The notes beneath the pieces are model-generated. The model saw nothing but the letters and a program-made list of their open reading frames with translations. It made no database searches and was not told where the DNA came from. From assembly GCF_019697375.1 (NCBI RefSeq), contig NZ_JAHCDI010000004.1:2591324-2655323 (forward strand): DNA of 64,000 bases. Direction: 5' to 3'. Within the stretch, counting starts at the first letter, position 1; each line of letters starts with the position of its first letter. This stretch comes from Micromonospora tarapacensis. Its GTDB lineage: Bacteria; Actinomycetota; Actinomycetes; Mycobacteriales; Micromonosporaceae. Of the stretch, positions 34,006 to 43,113 are shown piece after piece. The position numbers were made by a program, and so were the translations under genes.

Positions 34006-34545
34006 TCAAGCGGTCGGCACCCAGAATCTCAACTTCCCGCCGCGTTGGTCCTCCAAGATGCCGCCGTTGGTCTCGATGACCTTGCGGGATGCGACGTTGT
34101 CCACGTCGCACATCACCAACGCGGACTCGATGCCCAGCCGGTACGTCACCGGCAACGCCGCATGTAGCATCGCGGTGGCATGGCCCCGACGCCGCGCCGA
34201 TGGTCGTACGTCGTAGCCAATGTGACCGCCGACCTCGCGCAAGCGAGGGGTCAGGCGATGCCGGATCGCGAGGCGGCCGAGGTAGTCGTCATCCTGGGTC
34301 CACCACAGGGTGGTCGACGGCACGTAGCCTTCAGGTCGGGGCGATTCCGCCAGGGCCTGGGACCGCAACCAGTCGACGTACGCGGCAAAGCCCTCGGGTA
34401 CCGCCCAGCGGCGCCCAAACTCGCGCAGCTCAGCCCCGATCACGGTGTCATCTCCCGAGCTACCGCGCCCCTCGGCGCGAAACTCGGTCATGGCGGCGAC
34501 GAACGATCGATGCACCCGTACGATGGGCGGGCTCAGCTCGGGCAT
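34006..34545 (-). CDS. GNAT family N-acetyltransferase
   Basis: 179 aa from the ATG at 34545. The C-terminal GNAT core holds GGHIGYDVRPSARRRGHATAML (acetyl-CoA pyrophosphate loop R-R-x-G-x-A type) and then YRLGIESALVMCDVDNVASRKVIETNGG, with the N-terminal part LSPPIVRVHRSFVAAMTEF common to this 'DUF/GNAT RimL-like' group. The acceptor is unknown. It is divergent from the GrpB gene. Confidence 0.87.
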   Translation of the reverse strand: MPELSPPIVRVHRSFVAAMTEFRAEGRGSSGDDTVIGAELREFGRRWAVPEGFAAYVDWLRSQALAESPRPEGYVPSTTLWWTQDDDYLGRLAIRHRLTPRLREVGGHIGYDVRPSARRRGHATAMLHAALPVTYRLGIESALVMCDVDNVASRKVIETNGGILEDQRGGKLRFWVPTA

Positions 34546-34658
34546 GGCGACATTGATACCAGGCAGGATGGCTGACCGCCGTCGAACAGGGGATCTACGG
34601 AGAAGGGGACGATAAGAGGCGCCGCTCGGCCCGTACTTCGTGGTGGAAGGCAGTTCTC

Positions 34659-35207
34659 GTGGAGGGCACACCAGTCACTCTCAGCCCGTACGATCCGCAC
34701 TGGGCTGTGCTGTTCGAGCAGGAGCGGGTCGGCCTCGAAGCGGCTCTGGCGCGATGGCTGGTCGGGCCGGTCGAGCACATCGGCTCCACATCGGTTCCCG
34801 GCCTGGCCGCGAAGCCGATCATCGACATGATGGCGCCGGTGAGCAGTCTGGCAGCGGCAGGAGCCGCCATCGCGGTTGTCACGGCTCTCGGCTACCGCAA
34901 CGGCGTCCACCGTCCGGAGGAAGCACACTACTTCTTCAAGCCGGAGACGGACAACTGGTGGGAGCGCACCTACCAGCTTCACCTCACCGAGCCGACCTCC
35001 CTGCTGTGGCGGCGACGGGTTGCCTTCCGCGATGCGCTGCGGCGCCGGGCGGACTACCGGTCCCGGTACGAGCAACTCAAGCGCGATCTCGCGCAAGCGC
35101 ACGGCGCCGACCTCATGACCTACGCGCGCAACAAGGACGACTTCGTCAACGAGGTTCTCGGCGTACGTGACAAGACGCAAGCTCCGCCCGTCGGCGCTCC
35201 CTCCTGA
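34659..35207 (+). CDS. GrpB family protein (nucleotidyltransferase-like)
   Basis: 182 aa, GTG start at 34659. VTLSPYDPHWAVLFEQERVGLEAAL is followed by the signature VEHIGSTSVPGLAAKPIIDMM, then YQLHLTEPTSLLWRRRVAFRDALRRRAD and Y.QLKRDLA. The GrpB/UPF0157 family belongs to the polymerase-beta nucleotidyltransferase superfamily but has no settled function. The 313 bp after it (35208-35520) contain no gene I can recognise. Confidence 0.88.
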   Translation: MEGTPVTLSPYDPHWAVLFEQERVGLEAALARWLVGPVEHIGSTSVPGLAAKPIIDMMAPVSSLAAAGAAIAVVTALGYRNGVHRPEEAHYFFKPETDNWWERTYQLHLTEPTSLLWRRRVAFRDALRRRADYRSRYEQLKRDLAQAHGADLMTYARNKDDFVNEVLGVRDKTQAPPVGAPS

Positions 35208-35520
35208 GGCCGTGACGGTCTCCGCCGCCGGAGGGACACGGCCAAGGGGATCCTGACTCGGGCCGCTCGGTGAGCGCGACGGGGCCAACCCTGGATCCGC
35301 CCAGCTGGTGGACGTGCACCACCCAGTGCAACAGCACGTGCTCCGATGATTGATCGTGCGGAGAGCGGGGTGTGGGGTGCTGGATGTCGCAGTCCTGGAA
35401 GTGCCGCAATGGCAGGGGTCGGGCTCACGTGGCGCGTACCGGTTGCGGCAAGGCGCGTCCGCGCTGGCGCCGGGATCGGCCGGGACGAACAAAAGTCGAC
35501 TGGGGAGCTGGTCGTCGGGC

Positions 35521-37104
35521 TCAGTGGTCAGCCGCGCGCCGTACGGCGCGTTCGCGGCGGTCGACTGCTCGGGCGTGAGCGATGGTGAGGAGCCGGTCGA
35601 TCTCGGGCAGCATGTGCGGGCCGGGCATGACGATGCTGCCGAAGCCGTACCGCGCGTAGCCCGGGTGCGGTACGAGAGTGTCCAGCCGTGCGAAGTCGAA
35701 CTCGTGCCGGTGGTCCTCGAAGGCCTTGGGTGGGAAGCCGAACAGCCTCTCGAACTCGGTTCGGCCCAGGTCCAGGTTGAGGCGGAAGACGCCGGGACGG
35801 TCGAGTTGGGAAGCCTCGTCGAAGCCGGGCACGTCGTGCTCGACGATGGTGGCGAACGGCTGGCGGCGGTCGGGGCCGACGTAGAAGAACCGGTCGCCCC
35901 GGGCACTCTCGGGTGATCCGTCCTCCTCGCTCGCCACGATCTGCTCGACACCGGGTAGCGCGAGAATCCGGTCGGCGAGCACCGCCGCGTCGACGCCGGT
36001 CGGGATGTGCAGCACCGCGTCGGCGTGTTCGATGGTGGCCCGATCCAGCGGGAAGTAGCGGTAATCGTGCGTTCTCTGCTCGGCCGCTGCTATCTCGGAT
36101 GCCCGGACGTACCGCGGGAGGATGGTCTCTTGCTGGAGCCTGCCTTCGTAGGTCGACGGGGCAGGCGCCTCGATGCCGAGCGCGGGGCTTGCGCCGAGGC
36201 TACCGACGATCACCGCGTACCGGCCCTCCAGCAGCGATGCGATGATCGCGCCGGCGCCGGCCCACGACACGTCTGTTCCGGCCATGGTCATCGTGCTCGA
36301 TTGGCGCTGAAGGTGCGTGTTGTGCGCGAAGACCAGCGTGGGCCCGCGGTGTGCCTCGGCCGAGCGGATCGCGAGCAGGTTCTCGGCCATCAGCGCGTCT
36401 CGGACCCCGGCCAGGCGGGCGAAGCGTTCTTCCCGCGTCAGTGGTGCGGCGGCCGCTGCGTGGTAGCGCAGCACCGCGATGGCGGACGTGGCATGTACGA
36501 ACGCCGTCTGCCAGCCCTCGGCCAGTCGGGGTGCGTTCAGGTACAGCTCGGTCAGCAGGTCGTCGGCGATCACCCGCAGGCGCTGGGCGTCGGCCGAACG
36601 CCCGATCGACCTGCCGGGCTCCCAGATCGCTGCCATGTCGCTCCACCGAGCCTCGTCCCCGATCAGGCCGTCGATCTCCGCTGATCGGTCGAGGCCGAGG
36701 AGTTCACAAACCCGAGTGAGGTAGCGCCGGGGACTCGGGGCGCCCTCGATTTCCAGCGGGGCGTCGAAGCCGTGGAACGTCAGGCGTTCGGAGGCCGACC
36801 GCCCGGCGTTCCACTCGCGCATCCGCAGCAGCAGGTCGCGGTTGGCCGGGGCGGCGCCGAGCCCGTGGCTGAACCCTTCGGTGAGCGCACGGTCGAGTGT
36901 GACGGCGGTGGAGCCTTGAACGAACTCGTTCGCGATCAGTCCCGCCGCCCGGTCGCTCTCCAGCGCGATCGACCGGTAGCCCTGCTCGGCCAGCGACACG
37001 AAGGTCCCGTTGCGAACCTGAAGGAAGGCGGACTCACCGTGCGTCGGCTCGCCGAGCGCGAGCAGAGTCGGCGGTACGGCAAACAGGTCGAGAAGTGATG
37101 TCAT
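35521..37104 (-). CDS. Erythromycin esterase fused to a DUF6194 domain
   Basis: 527 aa from the ATG at 37104. Residues 1 to about 375 form an erythromycin-esterase (EreA/B) domain: LLALGEPTHGESAFLQVRNG (catalytic-site His/Glu region), SIALESDRAAG, RMREWNAGR, TFHGFDAPLE, PTLVFAHNTHLQRQ. Residues 376 to 520 match DUF6194: ILALPGVEQIVASEEDGSPE, RGDRFFYVGPDRRQPFATIV, LDRPGVFRLNLDLGRTEF and HPGYARYGF. The two parts read through without a stop or frame break. Esterases of this family inactivate macrolides by lactone hydrolysis; other members use unknown substrates. It is divergent from a TioE-like MerR regulator. DUF6194 has no known role. Confidence 0.82.
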   Translation of the reverse strand: MTSLLDLFAVPPTLLALGEPTHGESAFLQVRNGTFVSLAEQGYRSIALESDRAAGLIANEFVQGSTAVTLDRALTEGFSHGLGAAPANRDLLLRMREWNAGRSASERLTFHGFDAPLEIEGAPSPRRYLTRVCELLGLDRSAEIDGLIGDEARWSDMAAIWEPGRSIGRSADAQRLRVIADDLLTELYLNAPRLAEGWQTAFVHATSAIAVLRYHAAAAAPLTREERFARLAGVRDALMAENLLAIRSAEAHRGPTLVFAHNTHLQRQSSTMTMAGTDVSWAGAGAIIASLLEGRYAVIVGSLGASPALGIEAPAPSTYEGRLQQETILPRYVRASEIAAAEQRTHDYRYFPLDRATIEHADAVLHIPTGVDAAVLADRILALPGVEQIVASEEDGSPESARGDRFFYVGPDRRQPFATIVEHDVPGFDEASQLDRPGVFRLNLDLGRTEFERLFGFPPKAFEDHRHEFDFARLDTLVPHPGYARYGFGSIVMPGPHMLPEIDRLLTIAHARAVDRRERAVRRAADH

Positions 37105-37108
37105 TCCA

Positions 37109-37136
37109 TCAACCGTATCGTTGAACTTCCGGTTGA
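37109..37136. promoter_or_regulatory. Inverted repeat between esterase fusion and MerR gene
   Basis: TCAACCG-N14-CGGTTGA lies in the 54-bp gap between the divergent esterase fusion and the TioE-like regulator. The arms are exact, and the spacing fits a MerR-type promoter with a long -35/-10 spacer. It probably binds the regulator. Confidence 0.48.
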
Positions 37137-37158
37137 GACTTGTGAGCGATGGAGCGCG

Positions 37159-37884
37159 GTGAGAGCCACGAAATCCTCCAACCCAGGGGTACGCCGACCA
37201 GTCGACCTCGCCCGCCGGCACGGCCTCTCCGCGCAGGCCGTGCGCAACTACGAACGAGATGGCGTCCTGCCGCGGGCCCAGCGCAGCCCGACCGGCTACC
37301 GCCGGTTCACCGAGCTGCACGCCAAGGCGCTGAGCGCCTACCTCGCGCTGATCGCGGGCCACGGCTACCCGGCCAGCGGCGACATCATGCGTGCCGTCAA
37401 CCGGGGCGACATCGACGCCGCGTTGCGCACCATCGACCACAGCCACATCCTGCTGCAGCGCGACCGAGAAACCCTGGACGCGGTCGAGACGGCGGTCGCC
37501 ACTCTCACCGGCTCGCAGCGGCAACCGCAGAGCCGGAAAGCCGTGCCGATCAGCGTGCTGGCCCACCGCCTCGGCGTACGACCCGCGACCCTGCGCAAGT
37601 GGGAGCGGGCCGGGATCCTGCAGCCGGCGCGCGATCCGGCGACCGGCTACCGCGCCTACTCACCGGACGATGTCCGCGACGCCGAACTCGCTCACCTGCT
37701 GCGCCGTGGCGGGTACCGGCTCGACCACATCGCCGGCGTGCTGCGTCGGGTGCGCGAAGCCGGTGGCACCGAACCGCTCGCCGCGTCGCTACGCCAGTGG
37801 CGGGAACAACTCACCACCCGCGGCCAAGCCATGCTCACCGGGGCCGCCCGGCTCGCCGAGTACCTCGACGCCGACCTACGGTGA
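37159..37884 (+). CDS. MerR-family regulator with two HTH domains (TioE-like)
   Basis: 241 aa. Two MerR winged helices in one chain: residues 14-60 (PVDLARRHGLSAQAVRNYER, then SPTGYRRFTELH) and 132-180 (PISVLAHRLGVRPATLRKWE, then TGYRAYSPDDVRDAELAHLL). This double-HTH layout is that of the TioE family, named after a regulator of the thiocoraline locus. It is divergent from the erythromycin-esterase fusion and may sense a drug. A 15-bp-stem terminator follows at 37912-37945. Confidence 0.84.
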   Translation: MRATKSSNPGVRRPVDLARRHGLSAQAVRNYERDGVLPRAQRSPTGYRRFTELHAKALSAYLALIAGHGYPASGDIMRAVNRGDIDAALRTIDHSHILLQRDRETLDAVETAVATLTGSQRQPQSRKAVPISVLAHRLGVRPATLRKWERAGILQPARDPATGYRAYSPDDVRDAELAHLLRRGGYRLDHIAGVLRRVREAGGTEPLAASLRQWREQLTTRGQAMLTGAARLAEYLDADLR

Positions 37885-37911
37885 ACGCCGCCGTCGGCGC
37901 GTCGTCCTGAG

Positions 37912-37945
37912 CGTGGTCGGTAGCCCGAGAGGGCTACCGACCACG
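37912..37945. terminator. Hairpin terminator after the TioE-like gene
   Basis: CGTGGTCGGTAGCCC, loop GAGA, then the exact reverse complement GGGCTACCGACCACG: a 15-bp perfect stem, 27 bp past the stop. It may serve both convergent genes. Confidence 0.75.
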
Positions 37946-38013
37946 AAGCTGAGCAGGGCATGTCGGACATCAGCAGACAGGCCAGAGCTGCACGATTCCG
38001 GTGTCGGGATCGG

Positions 38014-38898
38014 TCAGTCGTTGCGGGGCTTGGTGAACTCACCGATCAGCACGGGATACTGCTCCCCACCGTGTCCGGCGGCGATCGAGCGGTCGGCCAT
38101 CGCCTTGATCAGCTTCGGCAGTTCGGCATTGACACCCACCGTCTCGCTCTCCTCGATCAGGTGTGCCATCGCCCGCGCGTCGGTCTCCAGGGCCGACACC
38201 TCGGCCGGGAAGGAGCCGCTGTCGATCTGCTCGGCATATCCCGGCAGCCACCCGGCCACAGCGGCAGCGATCTGCTGGGCAAACGGCGCATACGTTGCAG
38301 CGTCAACACCGGCCGTCCTCAGCAGGGCGGTGCCCTGAAGCCAGGCGTTCAGGACGCTCCACATCATCGCCAGGCCGGCGACGTCGTACAGGGACGCCAG
38401 CCCATGGTCCGCACCCAGGTAGGCGACAGTGCCGAGCGCGCCGAGTGTCGACTCGTGCGCCTCGGAGTCCGACTGCGGCCCGCTGTGCAGAATCATCGCC
38501 TCGGCGGTCCCGATCGCCGGCGGGATGGCCATGATGGCGCCGTCCAGGTAATGAGCACCGCGCTGCTCGGCCCAATGAGCGGCTTCCCGGGCCTGGGCCG
38601 AACTGCCGGAGGTCAGATTGATCAACATCGTGCCGTCCAGCTCCATATCGCTCGTGCCGAGCAGCTCGTACATGGCCTGGTAGTCGGTGACGCAGACGAT
38701 CGTCAGGGAGCCCGCCTTGAGCGCGTCGCCAACCGTTGGGGCCAGCCGCGCACCCCCGGCCACCAACTGGTCGGCCTTGGAGGTCGTACGGTTCCAGACG
38801 GTTGTGGGATGCCCGGCTTCCAGGAGGGCGCCGGCGAGTGCCTGGCCCATCAGTCCGAGGCCGATGACTGTCACGGGTGTATCGGGGCCGTTGTTCAT
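38014..38898 (-). CDS. Imine reductase-like NAD(P)-binding dehydrogenase
   Basis: 294 aa from the ATG at 38898. It has a 6-phosphogluconate/3-hydroxyisobutyrate dehydrogenase fold: VTVIGLGLMGQALAGALLEAGHPTTVWNRT (Rossmann), TIVCVTDYQAMYELL, and LINLTSGSSAQARE as in imine reductases, then the long central helix (LASLYDVAGLAMMWSVLNAW) that forms the dimer. It could reduce cyclic imines with NADPH; the catalytic Asp/Tyr is not certain from sequence. It is divergent from a MerR regulator 49 bp away. Confidence 0.85.
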   Translation of the reverse strand: MNNGPDTPVTVIGLGLMGQALAGALLEAGHPTTVWNRTTSKADQLVAGGARLAPTVGDALKAGSLTIVCVTDYQAMYELLGTSDMELDGTMLINLTSGSSAQAREAAHWAEQRGAHYLDGAIMAIPPAIGTAEAMILHSGPQSDSEAHESTLGALGTVAYLGADHGLASLYDVAGLAMMWSVLNAWLQGTALLRTAGVDAATYAPFAQQIAAAVAGWLPGYAEQIDSGSFPAEVSALETDARAMAHLIEESETVGVNAELPKLIKAMADRSIAAGHGGEQYPVLIGEFTKPRND

Positions 38899-38947
38899 GG
38901 CAGCATCGTCAACGTTGATACCGGTGCGAAGGTCAAGCGGGGTTTGG

Positions 38948-39355
38948 ATGAGGATCGGGGACCTGGGTCGTCGGACGGGCGTCAACGCCCATCAGTTGCG
39001 CTACTACGAGGCCCAGGGCCTGCTGGAGGCGGACCGCGGCGCGAACGGCTACCGCGAGTACGACGAGAGTGCCGTGCTGCGGGTGAAGCAGATCCGGCAC
39101 CTGCTCGGGGCCGGCTTGTCATCCGAGGACATCGCGTACCTGCTGCCCTGTGCGGTCGGAGAGGCCCCGGAACTGGTCGGGTGTCCCGAGTTGCTGGCCG
39201 CGATGCGGTCGCGGCTGCGGCGACTGGACGATCAAGTGGACAGGCTCGCTCGATCCCGCGACGCTCTTGCCACCTACATCGCTGCGGCCGAGCGAATGAG
39301 CAGCGAGAACTACCCACCCTTCGACGACGCCGACCTGGAGCCCGTCCCCGCCTGA
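38948..39355 (+). CDS. MerR-family regulator
   Basis: 135 aa from the ATG at 38948. An N-terminal MerR HTH (MRIGDLGRRTGVNAHQLRYYEAQGLL, NGYREYDESAVLRVKQIRHL) is followed by a short coiled coil (RLRRLDDQVDRLARSRDALATY). The only cysteines (LPCAVGEAPELVGCPELL) might bind metal or a thiol reagent. It is divergent from the imine-reductase-like gene; the 49-bp gap contains a TTGATACC..GGTCAA dyad suited to a MerR-controlled promoter. Confidence 0.85.
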   Translation: MRIGDLGRRTGVNAHQLRYYEAQGLLEADRGANGYREYDESAVLRVKQIRHLLGAGLSSEDIAYLLPCAVGEAPELVGCPELLAAMRSRLRRLDDQVDRLARSRDALATYIAAAERMSSENYPPFDDADLEPVPA

Positions 39356-39517
39356 GCAGCCGGGAGGCCAGCTGCGACCCCGGCCGTGCCAAGGAAATGA
39401 CGGCAACGCCGTCCAGGGCCGCGGTTTCCAGCTACCCGATCCACGTGTTGTCGATGGGTGCGGTCCGTGCGCGCCGTCCAGGTGGTGTGGACGGCGCGCA
39501 CGGTGCTGGGTTGGTGG

Positions 39518-39796
39518 TCAGGTCGTGCCGGCGCTGATGTCGGCGACGGTGACGCGGGAGACCTCGTAGGTTCCGGTGAAGGTGGTTCCGGTCTCGGGCG
39601 AGTTCACCGTGGAGCTGACGGGTGCTCCGTTGTGGGCGTTGATGGTCAGCACGTGTTGGGTGCCGTCCGTCCGCACTCCGGCGGTGATGGTCAGGGTGGG
39701 CTGCCCGCCGGTCGTCGAATCCTCGACGGTGACACCGGGGATTGTGGAGATCAGGCGAAGCACGCCGGCGACGCGGGGCCGATACACCGGCTCCAT
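39518..39796 (-). pseudogene. C-terminal remnant of a CU044_5270-like protein
   Basis: The frame RVAGVLRLISTIPGVTVEDS, TTGGQPTLTITAGVRTDGTQ, TGTYEVSRVTVADI resembles the C-terminal end of the large actinobacterial CU044_5270 family (..ALYRVLA.LPGV.V......G..GVAVT..). The membrane-anchored N terminus that normally follows an ECF sigma gene is missing. I read it as a fragment. An ATG at 39796 gives 92 aa. Confidence 0.38.
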
Positions 39797-39897
39797 GACA
39801 GTTGCTCGGCAGCGGAAGTGGCGCGATGTCCAGCAGGCCTGGTACCACGCAGCCGCACGCGACAAACCCGGTGTCGCCGGTGCTCATCCCCGCGACA

Positions 39898-40644
39898 ATG
39901 GTCGACGTGCAGGAGGTCGAGGTCGTCGTCGCCCACAACGAGCGGGCGACCCTGCGCGTCGGCGACGTGTTCCTGAAGATCGACGCTGATCAGACGCGCA
40001 CCGACGTCGAGGTCGAGGCGATGGCTATGGCGCCGGTCCCGACTCCGGAGGTCCTCTGGCGGAGGCCGCCCGCGCTCGCGCTCGCCGCCTTGCCCGGCAC
40101 GGCACTCGGTCACCTCGGCGAGCCGTCTACCGCGTCGTCGGCCGCGTGGGCCGCGGCGGGTGCCGCCGCCCGGACGCTGCACGACGCGCCGCTGCCGCCA
40201 TGGCCCGGTCGGAGCCTCGACGAGCTCGCATCGAGCCTCGCGGGCGAGTGCGAGTGGCTCGTCGCCAACGACGTCCTTCCCGCTGACGTGGTCGCCCGCA
40301 ACCGCCGCCTCGCCGAGACTGCGCTCCGGCCGTGGACACCGGTGTTCATTCACGGCGACCTGCAGGTCGACCACGTCTTTGTCGCCGGTGACGAGGTCAC
40401 CGGCGTCGTCGACTGGTCCGAGGCATCCCAGGGCGACGCGCTCTTCGACCTCGCCACCCTCACACTCGGACACAAGGAGCACCTTGGCGACGTCGTCGCC
40501 GGCTACGGCACCGACGTCGACCGCGACCTCATCCACGCTTGGTGGTCGTTGCGATGCTTGACCAACGTCCGCTGGCTCGCCGAGCACGGCTACGGCTCGC
40601 CGGACGAGTTCCCCGAGGTCGCCGTGCTGAGATCCCGGCTGTGA
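39898..40644 (+). CDS. Aminoglycoside phosphotransferase family protein
   Basis: 248 aa from the ATG at 39898. Kinase-like fold: an N-terminal lobe with RVGDVFLKIDADQTRTDVEVEAMAMA, then the Brenner motif FIHGDLQVDHVFVAGDEVTGVVDWSEASQGDALFDLATLT in outline, holding the catalytic HGDLQVDH and the metal-binding DWSEA. It phosphorylates small-molecule alcohols; many members are not resistance enzymes. It stands alone. Confidence 0.86.
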   Translation: MVDVQEVEVVVAHNERATLRVGDVFLKIDADQTRTDVEVEAMAMAPVPTPEVLWRRPPALALAALPGTALGHLGEPSTASSAAWAAAGAAARTLHDAPLPPWPGRSLDELASSLAGECEWLVANDVLPADVVARNRRLAETALRPWTPVFIHGDLQVDHVFVAGDEVTGVVDWSEASQGDALFDLATLTLGHKEHLGDVVAGYGTDVDRDLIHAWWSLRCLTNVRWLAEHGYGSPDEFPEVAVLRSRL

Positions 40645-40961
40645 GGTTGCCCGAGCCCGACGGCGACCTTCACGCCGAATACTCCGGCAATGAAAATTCG
40701 GTCCAGATCGCTGCGGATGCGGCAAGTTGCGAAGAGAACGACTCACTCACATTCGCCGTGACGCCCTCGTGCGCAGTCCACGTGTCCGCTTCTCGGCTAC
40801 GCCCGGACGCCGACGGTCGGCGCCAGAGGTCATTTTCGGGCGACCAGCGCTCCGCGGCCATGAGCGCGTACTCGCGCCGGAGAGACGGGTGTGTCGCGGC
40901 CGGCCATGTCGCGACGGCCGACCGCGGGGAGTCGATCCGCAGCGGCAACAACGCTCGTATT

Positions 40962-41074
40962 AGAGACCGGCAATAGGGCGGTGGCGGCGAGGCGGGTCCT
41001 GGCCGAGGACGACAACGCCGCCAGCCGAAGCGCCAGGGCGCGCCGCAGCCCCGCCAGTCCTATTGCCGGTCTCT
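40962..41074. repeat. Short element with 15-bp terminal inverted repeats (MITE-like)
   Basis: AGAGACCGGCAATAG at 40962-40976 and its exact reverse complement at 41060-41074 bracket 113 bp of noncoding GC-rich sequence. The outer flanks TTA and CTAA could be the trace of a target duplication. This looks like a miniature or deleted insertion element. The IS1634-family element inserted directly after it. The rest of the gap 40645-41080 shows nothing else. Confidence 0.5.
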
Positions 41075-41080
41075 CTAAGG

Positions 41081-43058
41081 CCTGGGTTCCACAGATGTAG
41101 GGCGGTCTACGCACGTGAATTATGTGAAGATGCAGGTCGCGGCGTTGCTGGATAGCGGGAAAGCCGAAAACGCCTAGTGACACGATTTTGGGACTCGGTC
41201 TTGCTGGGCAGGGGTGTAATCCGTAACCTCTAGCCACGTGTATGTGCGGGTGTCGTCGCGGAAGAACAAGACCGGTCAGGTCGTGCGCTACCTGCAGTTG
41301 GCCCACAACGAGTGGGACGCGCAGGCCGGGATGTCACGCACGAAGGTGCTGTACTCGTTCGGTCGGGAAGACGAACTCGACCGCCCCGCGGTGCAGCGGC
41401 TGGTCACCGCGTTGAGTCGGCTGCTGGATCCGGCGGCCGCTGCCGCGTTGACCGCCCCGGCGGACATGACGTTGACCGACTCACGCCCGATGGGTGGCGC
41501 GTACGTGCTCGACGGCCTGTGGCGCCGGCTCGGTATCGACACCGTGATCCGTGACGCGCTGGCCGGCACCAGGGCCGATCCGGCCCGGATCGAGCGGATC
41601 CTGTTCGCGTTGACCGCGAACCGGGCGCTCAAGCCCTCGTCGAAGCTGGCCGCGACCGACTGGATCGCCCACGACGTGCACATCGAAGGCCTGGCCGACG
41701 TGGTTGACGAGGCCTGCTACCGGGCGATGGACGCCCTGCTCGGCGTCGAGGACCAGGTGGCCCGGCAGGTCTTCCACCAGGTCGCCGACTTGCTCAACCT
41801 CGAGGTGGACCTGCTGTTCTTCGACACCACCAGCACCTACTTCGAGACTGGCGAGGCCGACGCGCCGGTCGCCCGTGGCGAGCACGGCCGGGTGCGGCCG
41901 GGCGCCGAGCCGTCCGATGCGGTACGTGACAGCGGGTTTCGCAGCCACGGCAAGAGCAAGGACCACCGCGACGACCTGCCCCAGGTCGTGGTCGGGATGG
42001 CCGTCACCCGCACCGGGATCCCGGTGCGGGTGTGGTCATGGCCCGGCAACTACAGCGACTCGGCGCTGATCCGCCAGGTCAAGGACGACATGCGCGACTG
42101 GAGCCTGGCGCGCGTCATCTGGGTCGCCGACCGCGGCTTCAGCTCCGCCGCCAACCGCCGCTACCTGCAACGCGGCGGCGGGCACTACATCATCGGCGAG
42201 AAACTGCGCTCCGGCTCCGAGGAAGCCACAGCGGCGCTGTCCCGGCAGGGCCGCTACGCCCAGATCACGGCGAACCTCCAGGTCAAGGAGGTCAAGCTCG
42301 ACGACACCGGCGACCGGTTCGTGATCTGCTTCAACCCCGATGAAGCCGAGCGGGACCAGCACGTCCGTGAGCACCTGGTCGCCCGCCTGACCGACAAGAT
42401 CGCCGGATCGGACTCGCTGAGCGCCACCAAGCGCGCCGAACTGCGCGGGCAGATCTCCACCTCACCCGGCCTCAACAGGTTCCTGCGTGTCACCCCCGGC
42501 GGGCTGCTGCGCATCGACGCCGCAGCAGTCAAGGCCGAGGCCCGCCTCGACGGCAAGTACCTGCTGCGCTGCTCCGACCCGAAACTGTCGGCAGAGGACA
42601 TCGCGCTGGGCTACAAGCAACTCCTCGAAGTCGAACGCGGCTGGCGCGACATGAAGTCGGTCCTGGACCTGCGCCCGGTCCACCACCGCCTGGAAGAACG
42701 CATCCGCGCCCACATCCTGCTCTGCTGGCTCGCCCTGCTGCTGGTCCGCATCGCCGAAACCACCACCAGCCGCACCTGGCCCACCATCCGCGCCGACCTC
42801 GACCGGCTGCACACGATCACGTTCACCGGACCCGCCGGCACCTTCCGGCAGACCACCGAGCTCACCAAGCCCCAACGCGACCTGCTCGCCGCGCTCAAGC
42901 TCGACCCACCCAAGAAGATCATCGAACTCACCACAACGCCCTGACCAGCACGAACTCGACCGCCTAGTGACACGCCCGCTAGGCGGCTGAAGCCGTGTTT
43001 CCACAGCTCAAGCCCAAGATTCGTGGACTAGTCGACCAACACATCTGTGGAACCCAGG
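41081..43058. mobile_element. IS1634-family insertion sequence
   Basis: 1978 bp. Perfect 18-bp terminal inverted repeats: CCTGGGTTCCACAGATGT at 41081-41098 and its reverse complement at 43041-43058. Both ends are flanked by the direct repeat TAAGG (41076-41080 and 43059-43063), a 5-bp target duplication. The single transposase gene is intact, so the copy looks functional and recent. Direct copies of CGCCTAGTGACACG near both ends (41172-41185, 42960-42973) are a second internal feature. Confidence 0.92.
41238..42944 (+). CDS. IS1634-family transposase
   Basis: 568 aa, GTG start at 41238. A DDE transposase of the IS4 superfamily with FFDTTSTYFETGEADAPVARGEHGRVRPG, a strand-rich core MAVTRTGIPVRVWSWPGNYSDSALI, VIWVADRGFSSAANRRYL, and the C-terminal RCSDPKLSAEDIALGYKQLLEVERGWRDMKSVLDLRPVHHRLEERIRAHILL containing the Y-x2-L/R-x3-E region. 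It belongs to the intact IS element described here. Confidence 0.93.
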   Translation: MYVRVSSRKNKTGQVVRYLQLAHNEWDAQAGMSRTKVLYSFGREDELDRPAVQRLVTALSRLLDPAAAAALTAPADMTLTDSRPMGGAYVLDGLWRRLGIDTVIRDALAGTRADPARIERILFALTANRALKPSSKLAATDWIAHDVHIEGLADVVDEACYRAMDALLGVEDQVARQVFHQVADLLNLEVDLLFFDTTSTYFETGEADAPVARGEHGRVRPGAEPSDAVRDSGFRSHGKSKDHRDDLPQVVVGMAVTRTGIPVRVWSWPGNYSDSALIRQVKDDMRDWSLARVIWVADRGFSSAANRRYLQRGGGHYIIGEKLRSGSEEATAALSRQGRYAQITANLQVKEVKLDDTGDRFVICFNPDEAERDQHVREHLVARLTDKIAGSDSLSATKRAELRGQISTSPGLNRFLRVTPGGLLRIDAAAVKAEARLDGKYLLRCSDPKLSAEDIALGYKQLLEVERGWRDMKSVLDLRPVHHRLEERIRAHILLCWLALLLVRIAETTTSRTWPTIRADLDRLHTITFTGPAGTFRQTTELTKPQRDLLAALKLDPPKKIIELTTTP

Positions 43059-43113
43059 TAAGGACCGCACAATCGGCTCGCAGAAGACGATGATCTCTCG
43101 TTAGTCTCCTACC

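Noticed and set aside
35208..35520. A possible protein on the minus strand in the gap after GrpB (87-102 aa frames)
   Set aside because: No conserved motif, no ribosome site and overlapping frames of equal quality; treated as noncoding.
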